A stretch of DNA of 45,267 nt, from NCBI RefSeq assembly GCF_016863435.1, contig NZ_BOOW01000005.1:1-45267 (forward strand), in the 5' to 3' direction. The position numbers and the translations under genes are program-made. The notes under the pieces are model-generated. The model ran no database searches, was not told the origin of the DNA, and was given only the letters and a program-made list of their open reading frames with translations. Position 1 is the stretch's first letter. Each line of letters opens with the position of its first letter. Below, in pieces: positions 39,581 through 45,267 of the stretch. The DNA is from Sinosporangium siamense. GTDB lineage: Bacteria > Actinomycetota > Actinomycetes > Streptosporangiales > Streptosporangiaceae.

Positions 39581-40710
39581 CTCACCCCAGCGTCTTCGCG
39601 AATCCGGCGCACGACATCCGGGAGGACGGCGAGGAACCGGTCGATCTCGGCCGCCGCCACACCCCGCGGCAGCGACACACGCACGTTTCCATGTGTGATC
39701 ACGCCCATGGCCTCCAAAACATGCGATGGACGAAGCGTACTCGCCGTACAGGAGCTTCCTGACGAAACCGCAAAACCAAGGGTGTCCAATGCAGTCAACA
39801 ACGCCTCACCTTCGACATAGAGGCACGAAAAGGTCAGGATGTGCGGCGCCCGCTCGTCCGGATCTCCGATGATCTCCACGTCCGGCACGATCTCCGGGAT
39901 GGTCTTGCGCATGCGATCGATCAATCCCGACAGGCGGGTCATCTCCGTGCCCGCCTCGGCCGCCATCGCCCGCAGCGCCGCGGCGGCGGCCACCACCGCG
40001 GGCACGTTCTCGAAGCCGGGCACGCGGCGGCCCTCACGCTCGTCCTCGGGCAGCGGCGAGCGCCAGCGGGTGCCCTTGCGCACCGCCAGCACGCCCACAC
40101 CCGCGGGGCCGCCCCACTTGTGGGCACTCGCCGTCAGCACCGACCAGCCCGCGGGAACCGGCACGCGCCCCGCCGTCTGGGCCGCGTCCACCAGGAGCGG
40201 CACCCCGGCATTACGGCACGCCTCGGCCGCCGCCGCCACCGGCTGGAGGGTGCCCACCTCGTGGTTGGCCGTCTGCAGGCAGGCCAGAGCCGTGCCCGGC
40301 TCCAGCACCGCCGCCTCGAAGGCCGCAGGATCCACCGCGCCGGTGCGCCGGACGCCCACGGTCTCCACCGTGCCGCCGTCACGCTCGTGCGTGCCGGCGG
40401 CGTGGAGCACGCTGGAGTGCTCCACGGCGCTCGTCACCAGCCGGCGGCCGGCCCGGCGCCTGCCCGACAGCGTGCCGAGCACGCCGAGGTGCACCGCCTG
40501 GGTGCCCGACGTGGTGAACGACACCTCGTCGGGCCGTGCCCCCAGCACCTCGGCGATCTCCGCGCGCGCTTGATCGAGAAGCATGCGTGCACGCCGCGAC
40601 GGCCCGTAGAGTCGGGAGGGATCTGACCAGCCGACGTCCAGCGCCGCGATCAGTGCCTGTCTGGCCTGGGGATGAAGCGGCTCGGTCGACGCCGCGTCGA
40701 AGTACGCCAC
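39577..40710 (-). CDS. Cysteine desulfurase (NifS/IscS family)
   Basis: A 377-residue PLP enzyme taking sulfur from cysteine. The PLP lysine is in ASAHKWGGP, the substrate region is TSAVEHSSVLHAAG and the catalytic Cys is in SSGSSCTASTLRPSHVL. It starts with GTG at 40710, 6 bases after TAGTGT, so the message may be leaderless. TusA overlaps its stop. The pair forms a sulfur relay next to erpA and nadA, both iron-sulfur related; the real recipient is unknown. Confidence 0.94.
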   Translation of the reverse strand: MAYFDAASTEPLHPQARQALIAALDVGWSDPSRLYGPSRRARMLLDQARAEIAEVLGARPDEVSFTTSGTQAVHLGVLGTLSGRRRAGRRLVTSAVEHSSVLHAAGTHERDGGTVETVGVRRTGAVDPAAFEAAVLEPGTALACLQTANHEVGTLQPVAAAAEACRNAGVPLLVDAAQTAGRVPVPAGWSVLTASAHKWGGPAGVGVLAVRKGTRWRSPLPEDEREGRRVPGFENVPAVVAAAAALRAMAAEAGTEMTRLSGLIDRMRKTIPEIVPDVEIIGDPDERAPHILTFSCLYVEGEALLTALDTLGFAVSSGSSCTASTLRPSHVLEAMGVITHGNVRVSLPRGVAAAEIDRFLAVLPDVVRRIREDAGVR

Positions 40711-40843
40711 AGCTCGACACTAACGGGGGCTGGGAACAGGGGCGGCATCAGTCCGCGCTAATGTGTCCCCACCAATGCGTGAATATCGAAACGACCGCCC
40801 CGGGCTTCCGCCCTGGGCTTTCATTCTGTGGGGTAGGCGATCC

Positions 40844-41662
40844 GTGAGTCCGACCCGCCGTGCTGTACGGCGTCCGTTGGCCCGGCGCAGGGTGCCACGT
40901 GCGGCGGCTCTGGCGCTGCTGGTGGTGTCCGCGACGGGCTGCAGCAGTGAGGCACTTGACGAGTGGTCCCGTGGCGGCATGCCCGTCAACATCACCGAGC
41001 AGGCCGAGGTAGTCCAGAACCTCTGGAACGGGTCCTGGATCGCCGCCATCGCCACGGGTGTTGTCGTTATGGCTCTCATCCTGTGGGCGTGCCTCTTCCA
41101 CCGGAAGAAGAAGAACAGCAAGGAAGAGCTTCCGCCGCAGGTGCGCTACAACCTGCCGATCGAGATCCTCTACACGGTCGTCCCGATCGTCATGGTCTCG
41201 GTGTTCTTCTACTTCACCGCGCGCGACCAGAACTACCTGGGTGAGTTCTCGAAGTCCCCGGACGTCAAGGTCAAGGTTGAGGCCTTCCAGTGGAGCTGGC
41301 GCTTCACCACCGACTACCAGGGCAAGAAGGCCGAGGTCGTCGGCGTGCCGGTGAGCGACTACGACAAGGGCCCGCAGCTTGTGCTGCCGGTCAACAAGAA
41401 GGTGTTGTTCGAGCTTCACTCGCCCGACGTCATCCACTCCTTCTGGGTGCCGTCGTTCCTCTTCAAGCGCGACGTGATCCCGGGCAACATCAACAAGAAC
41501 AACAAGTTTGAGATCACAACGCTCAACAAGCCCGGCATTTACGCGGGCCGTTGCGCCGAGCTTTGCGGTACCGACCACAGCCGCATGCTGTTCTCGGTGA
41601 AGCTCGTGCCTCAGGCCGAATACGACGCCTACATCGCCGGCCAGGCTGGGAGGACCCAGTGA
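40844..41662 (+). CDS. ctaC: Cytochrome c oxidase subunit II
   Basis: A 272-residue CuA subunit of the aa3 oxidase. An N-terminal lipoprotein signal ends in VVSATGC (lipobox). Two membrane helices follow (about 50-72 and 95-115). The CuA ligands are in [12 protein letters not shown] and [12 protein letters not shown]. The start is the GTG at 40844 ([16 protein letters not shown]), with GGGGTAGG upstream; the frame upstream has no family likeness. The stop overlaps the ctaD start as GTGA. A TAATGT at 40759-40764 may be the promoter -10. Confidence 0.95.
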   Translation: MSPTRRAVRRPLARRRVPRAAALALLVVSATGCSSEALDEWSRGGMPVNITEQAEVVQNLWNGSWIAAIATGVVVMALILWACLFHRKKKNSKEELPPQVRYNLPIEILYTVVPIVMVSVFFYFTARDQNYLGEFSKSPDVKVKVEAFQWSWRFTTDYQGKKAEVVGVPVSDYDKGPQLVLPVNKKVLFELHSPDVIHSFWVPSFLFKRDVIPGNINKNNKFEITTLNKPGIYAGRCAELCGTDHSRMLFSVKLVPQAEYDAYIAGQAGRTQ

Positions 41663-43332
41663 CCGCCATCGACCACCCGGTCCGCCCGTCCCTCGGGGGC
41701 GCCAAGCCGACCAGCCGCGGGCACGTGCTGGCCAAATGGCTGTCGACGACCGACCACAAGATCATCGGTCACCTTTACCTCATCACGTCGTTCATCTTCT
41801 TCCTGATCGGCGGCGTGATGGCGCTGATCATGCGGGCCGAGCTGGCACAGCCCGGTCTGCAGATCACGAGCAACGAGCAGTTCAACCAGCTGTTCACCAT
41901 GCACGGCACGATCATGCTGCTGATGTTCGCGACCCCGCTGTTCGCGGGTTTCGCCAACGAGCTGATGCCGCTCCAGATCGGCGCCCCCGACGTGGCCTTC
42001 CCGCGTCTCAACATGGTGAGCTACTGGCTCTACCTCTTCGGCAGCATCATCGCCGTCTCGGGCTTCTTCACCCCCAACGGCGCGGCCAGCTTCGGATGGT
42101 TCGCCTACACGCCGCTGTCCAACGCGATCAGCTCGCCTGGCATGGGTGGAGACCTGTGGATCATGGGTCTGGCGATGTCGGGCCTCGGCACCATCCTCGG
42201 CGCCGTCAACTTCATCACCACGATCATCTGCATGCGCGCCCCCGGCATGACGATGTTCCGCATGCCGATGTTCACCTGGAACGTCCTGCTCACCTCGATC
42301 CTGGTGCTGCTGGCCTTCCCGGTGCTCGCCGCCGCGCTGCTCGCCCTTGAGGCCGATCGTAAGCTCGGGACGCTGATCTTCGCTCCCGAGACCGGCGGCG
42401 CGATGCTGTGGCAGCACCTCTTCTGGTTCTTCGGCCATCCCGAGGTCTACATCATCGCCCTGCCGTTCTTCGGCATCGTGACGGAGATCTTCCCGGTCTT
42501 CAGCCGCAAGCCGCTCTTCGGCTACATTGGCCTGGTCAGCGCGACCATCGCCATCGCCGGCCTGTCGGTCACCGTGTGGGCCCACCACATGTTCCCGACG
42601 GGGCAAGTGCTGCTGCCGTTCTTCTCCTTCATGACCTTCCTCATCGCGGTGCCGACCGGAGTGAAGTTCTTCAACTGGATCGGCACGATGTGGCGAGGGC
42701 ATCTCAGCTTCGAGTCACCCATGTTGTTCTCGGTGGGCTTCCTGATCACCTTCCTTCTCGGTGGTCTGACCGGTGTCATCCTGGCCTCGCCGCCGCTCGA
42801 CTTCGCGATCAGCGACAGCTACTTTGTCGTCGCCCACTTCCACTACGTGGTCTTCGGCACCGTCGTCTTCGCGATGTTCGCCGGCTTCTACTTCTGGTGG
42901 CCGAAGTTCACCGGCAAGATGCTCAACGACAAGCTGGGCAAGTGGCACTTCTGGACGCTGTTCATCGGCTTCCACGCGACCTTCCTCGTGCAGCACTGGC
43001 TGGGCGTCGTCGGCTTCCCGCGGCGCTACGCGGACTACAGCCCGATCGACGACTTCACCGACCTCAACATGATCTCGTCGATCGGCGCCTTCGTCCTCGG
43101 TGCCTCCACGCTGTTCTTCTTCTACAATGTGTGGACCACCTGGCGTAACGCGCCTAAGGTCACGGTGGACGACCCGTGGGGCTTCGGCGGCTCGCTGGAA
43201 TGGGCGACCTCCTGCCCGCCGCCGCGGCACAACTTCACCTCGCTGCCGCGCATCAGGTCCGAGCGTCCCGCGTTCGACCTGCACTACCCGCACGTTTCGG
43301 CCAAGCCTCAGTTGGAGGGTGAGTCCTCATGA
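41659..43332 (+). CDS. ctaD: Cytochrome c oxidase subunit I
   Basis: A 557-residue catalytic subunit with 12 membrane helices. The heme/CuB ligands are in [40 protein letters not shown] and HFHYVVFG. The GTG start at 41659 overlaps the ctaC stop; the longer frame upstream lies in ctaC. The stop overlaps ctaF as ATGA. Confidence 0.97.
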   Translation: MTAIDHPVRPSLGGAKPTSRGHVLAKWLSTTDHKIIGHLYLITSFIFFLIGGVMALIMRAELAQPGLQITSNEQFNQLFTMHGTIMLLMFATPLFAGFANELMPLQIGAPDVAFPRLNMVSYWLYLFGSIIAVSGFFTPNGAASFGWFAYTPLSNAISSPGMGGDLWIMGLAMSGLGTILGAVNFITTIICMRAPGMTMFRMPMFTWNVLLTSILVLLAFPVLAAALLALEADRKLGTLIFAPETGGAMLWQHLFWFFGHPEVYIIALPFFGIVTEIFPVFSRKPLFGYIGLVSATIAIAGLSVTVWAHHMFPTGQVLLPFFSFMTFLIAVPTGVKFFNWIGTMWRGHLSFESPMLFSVGFLITFLLGGLTGVILASPPLDFAISDSYFVVAHFHYVVFGTVVFAMFAGFYFWWPKFTGKMLNDKLGKWHFWTLFIGFHATFLVQHWLGVVGFPRRYADYSPIDDFTDLNMISSIGAFVLGASTLFFFYNVWTTWRNAPKVTVDDPWGFGGSLEWATSCPPPRHNFTSLPRIRSERPAFDLHYPHVSAKPQLEGESS

Positions 43333-43724
43333 AGGTCCAGGGGTGGCTCTTCCTGCTCTGCGGCATCTTCTTCGCCGCGGCCGACGTCGTCTACTGGTTC
43401 TGGTCACGTGAGCCCGCGGGCACCGCGGCGCTGGCGATCTCCACGGGGTTCGCCTTCATGATCGGCTACTACCTGATGTACACCGCTAAGCGGATCGGGG
43501 ACCAGCCGGAGGACGACAAGCTGGGTGAGATCAGTGACGGCGCGGGGGAGCTCGGCTTCTTCCCGCCGCACAGCTGGTGGCCGCTGTTCGTCTGCCTCGC
43601 CGTCGCGCTGACCTTCTTCGGGTTCGTCATCGGCTGGTGGCTGTTCATGATCGGCGTGTTCGCCGTCATCATGTCCATGATCGGCTTCGTCTTCCAGTAC
43701 TACCGGGGCAACTTCTCGCACTGA
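43329..43724 (+). CDS. ctaF: Cytochrome c oxidase subunit IV, actinobacterial type
   Basis: A 131-residue membrane protein with four hydrophobic helices (about 4-24, 32-50, 77-97, 98-122). The [35 protein letters not shown] start is typical of CtaF. It completes the ctaC-ctaD-ctaF module, all coupled by 4-base overlaps. Confidence 0.93.
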   Translation: MKVQGWLFLLCGIFFAAADVVYWFWSREPAGTAALAISTGFAFMIGYYLMYTAKRIGDQPEDDKLGEISDGAGELGFFPPHSWWPLFVCLAVALTFFGFVIGWWLFMIGVFAVIMSMIGFVFQYYRGNFSH

Positions 43725-43741
43725 CCCGGCGTGTTTGATGA

Positions 43742-43778
43742 GAGGGCTCCTCCGTTCAGGAGGGGCCCTCTTGTTGTT
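43742..43778 (+). terminator. Terminator of the cta operon
   Basis: A 12-bp stem (one G-U pair) with a 5-base loop, followed by TTGTTGTT. It lies 17 bases after the ctaF stop codon. Confidence 0.85.
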
Positions 43779-43860
43779 CCGCCCTGATCGTCGTTTCGTG
43801 CCGGTGCTTATAGCTGTGTCCGTGAAACCTGGTTCCGTCGGTGATAACGGAGAAATAGAA

Positions 43861-43890
43861 CGGGTGCCCCTTTTAGGGGCACCCGCTTTT
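43861..43890 (+). terminator. Second terminator downstream of the cta genes
   Basis: Perfect 11-bp stem (CGGGTGCCCCT) with a 3-base TTT loop and a CTTTT tail. It sits 82 bases after the first terminator; the bases between hold a possible TATAGC box (43809-43814), no ORF. Confidence 0.75.
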
Positions 43891-43991
43891 GGGCTTCTTT
43901 GCCGTTCGCTTGGTGTGTTCGATGTGCCTGCGGATCATCCCGGGGTAATAACTCCGAATGGGAAGATCGGTGACGTGACGGGGGGATTCAC

Positions 43992-45221
43992 GTGGTCGTA
44001 CAGGGACGTCACTCACTACGTGGAACGCTCCACGGCGCCGGTCTGCTCGGTATGGCCCTCATCGCCTCCTGCGCCGTCGGCGGCGCCGGGGAGGAGTCAG
44101 GGGACGGGAAGGCGCCCACGACGGCCGAGGCGGCCATCAGCGTCGTTCCCTCGGGCAGGGTGGGGCCGGTCACCCCCGACACCACGGTCCTCATCTCGAC
44201 GTACGGAGGGACCCTGACGGCGGTCACCGTACGCGCGGCCGGAGGACGGGGTGAGGCCGTCAAGGGCGTGCTCAGCGCCGACCGCACCCAGTGGCGCAGC
44301 AGCCGCAGCATGGCGCCCGGCACCACCTACACCGTCAGCGCCACCGCGGCCAACCCCTCAGGGAAGGCCACGAAGGTCGACAGCACCTTCAGCACGGTGA
44401 AGTCCACCGCACCCTTCGCGATCAAGGACATCACGCCCACCAAGGGGGAGACCGTCGGGGTGGGCATGCCGATCATGATCACCTTCGACCGCGAGGTCAA
44501 CAACCGGGTCGACGTCGAACGCAACCTGCGCGTCGTCACCTCCAAGCGCGTCGAGGGCGCCTGGCACTGGGTGGACGGCACCACGGTGCACTTCCGCCCC
44601 CGCGAGTATTGGCCGAGCAACACCAAGGTCAAACTCATCGGCCAGCTCAGAGGGGTCGAGGTCGACAACGGGCGCTACGCCACCCAGGACTTCACCCACG
44701 AGTTCGCCGTCGGCCGCACTCAGGTCAGCACGGTGAACACCGACACGCACATGATGAAGGTGCGGCGAAACGGCAGGGTGATCAGGAACTTCGGGATCAG
44801 CGCCGGCCGCGGCGGCGTGACGAAGTATTACACCACCAACGGCAAACACATCGCCATGTCCATGGAACCCGTCGTGATCATGGACTCCTCGACCGTCGGC
44901 TGCGGCCCGGGATGCCCCGGCTACTACCGGCAGACCGTCTACAGCAACGTGCGCATCTCGAACAGCGGCGAGTATGTCCACGGCGCCCCCTGGTCCGTCG
45001 GCTCCCAGGGCAGCGCCAACGTCAGCCACGGCTGCGTCAACGTCGCTCCGGAGAACGCCAGGTGGTTCATGCGCAACACCCTGCGCGGCGACCCCATCAA
45101 CGTCACGGGCAGCCCGCGCGAGCTCGAACCCTTCAACGGCTGGGGCCAGTGGCAGATGCCCTGGCACCGCTGGGTCAAGGGCAGCGCCGTCTCCCTGGGC
45201 TTCGACACCGAAAAACTGTGA
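43992..45221 (+). CDS. Lipoprotein L,D-transpeptidase
   Basis: A 409-residue cell-wall crosslinking enzyme making 3-3 bonds in peptidoglycan. The lipoprotein signal ends LIASC (Cys about 27). Two Ig-like domains (about 45-140 and 145-245, the second with ITFDREVNNRVDVERNLRV) precede the YkuD catalytic domain, with HGAPWSVGSQGSANVSHGCVNV and catalytic Cys348. This layout is that of LdtMt2-like proteins. The GTG at 43992 follows GGGGGG by 6 bases. Monocistronic. Confidence 0.93.
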   Translation: MVVQGRHSLRGTLHGAGLLGMALIASCAVGGAGEESGDGKAPTTAEAAISVVPSGRVGPVTPDTTVLISTYGGTLTAVTVRAAGGRGEAVKGVLSADRTQWRSSRSMAPGTTYTVSATAANPSGKATKVDSTFSTVKSTAPFAIKDITPTKGETVGVGMPIMITFDREVNNRVDVERNLRVVTSKRVEGAWHWVDGTTVHFRPREYWPSNTKVKLIGQLRGVEVDNGRYATQDFTHEFAVGRTQVSTVNTDTHMMKVRRNGRVIRNFGISAGRGGVTKYYTTNGKHIAMSMEPVVIMDSSTVGCGPGCPGYYRQTVYSNVRISNSGEYVHGAPWSVGSQGSANVSHGCVNVAPENARWFMRNTLRGDPINVTGSPRELEPFNGWGQWQMPWHRWVKGSAVSLGFDTEKL

Positions 45222-45233
45222 CGCGAGGTCGTG

Positions 45234-45264
45234 TACGGCGGAAGCCGGCCAGTGCTTCGCCGTA
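45234..45264 (+). terminator. Hairpin after the L,D-transpeptidase gene
   Basis: An 11-bp stem with one bulged G (TACGGCG-GAAGC with GCTTCGCCGTA) and an 8-base loop, 12 bases after the stop codon. The tail lies beyond the window. Confidence 0.55.
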
Positions 45265-45267
45265 GTG

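Noticed and set aside
43810-43890. c-di-AMP (ydaO-type) riboswitch before the L,D-transpeptidase
   Set aside because: Such riboswitches often precede actinobacterial wall enzymes, but the stretch is too short and lacks the conserved sequence blocks.

Overview
The window is high-GC actinobacterial chromosome. The gene families fit a filamentous or spore-forming actinomycete, and my guess is Streptosporangiales or a close relative; that guess rests on gene content and codon use, not on a search. Supporting families include the lipoate/2-oxoacid dehydrogenase cluster in the order known from Streptomyces, PspAA/PspAB, DUF3043, a two-domain LysX, and the actinobacterial CtaC-CtaD-CtaF oxidase. No tRNA, rRNA, CRISPR array, integrase, transposase or prophage gene was seen.

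Left part (1-10 kb, mostly minus strand): a GH3 glycosidase cut by the window edge, then lipA, lipB, an S51 peptidase, a TIGR01777 epimerase, a two-domain VOC protein, sucB (E2), lpdA (E3) and pepA. LipB and LipA make the lipoyl group carried by SucB, and LpdA re-oxidises it. A divergent region at 9.91-9.98 kb separates pepA from a YtrA-type GntR regulator, followed by a DUF1648 membrane protein and a CPBP protease.

Middle (12-25 kb): cobS and cobU (B12 nucleotide-loop assembly), a calerythrin-like EF-hand protein, a conserved 68-residue protein, an aldo/keto reductase, and then the most unusual part: five tightly coupled plus-strand genes (16987-24688). They encode a SWIM-like zinc protein, an unknown 501-residue protein, a ViaA-like VWA protein, a MoxR-type AAA+ ATPase and a 1017-residue DUF5682 protein whose motifs resemble the TraB/Tiki/EreA/ChaN group. 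Two of the genes carry in-frame tandem repeats in their 5' ends. Just downstream, on the minus strand, lies an unannotated C-terminal remnant of mraY, then a membrane-anchored SUKH (SMI1/KNR4) protein.

Right part (26.5-45 kb): DUF3043; a contiguous envelope-stress run pspA-pspAA-htpX-pspAB-DUF998/hydrolase-lysX; a SIMPL protein; nadA with an inverted repeat upstream; erpA; an adenosine-kinase-like PfkB enzyme; a minus-strand sulfur module (cysteine desulfurase, TusA, CBS protein); the ctaC-ctaD-ctaF oxidase genes; and a lipoprotein L,D-transpeptidase. Many junctions are ATGA/GTGA overlaps, and strong hairpins sit at most convergent gene ends.
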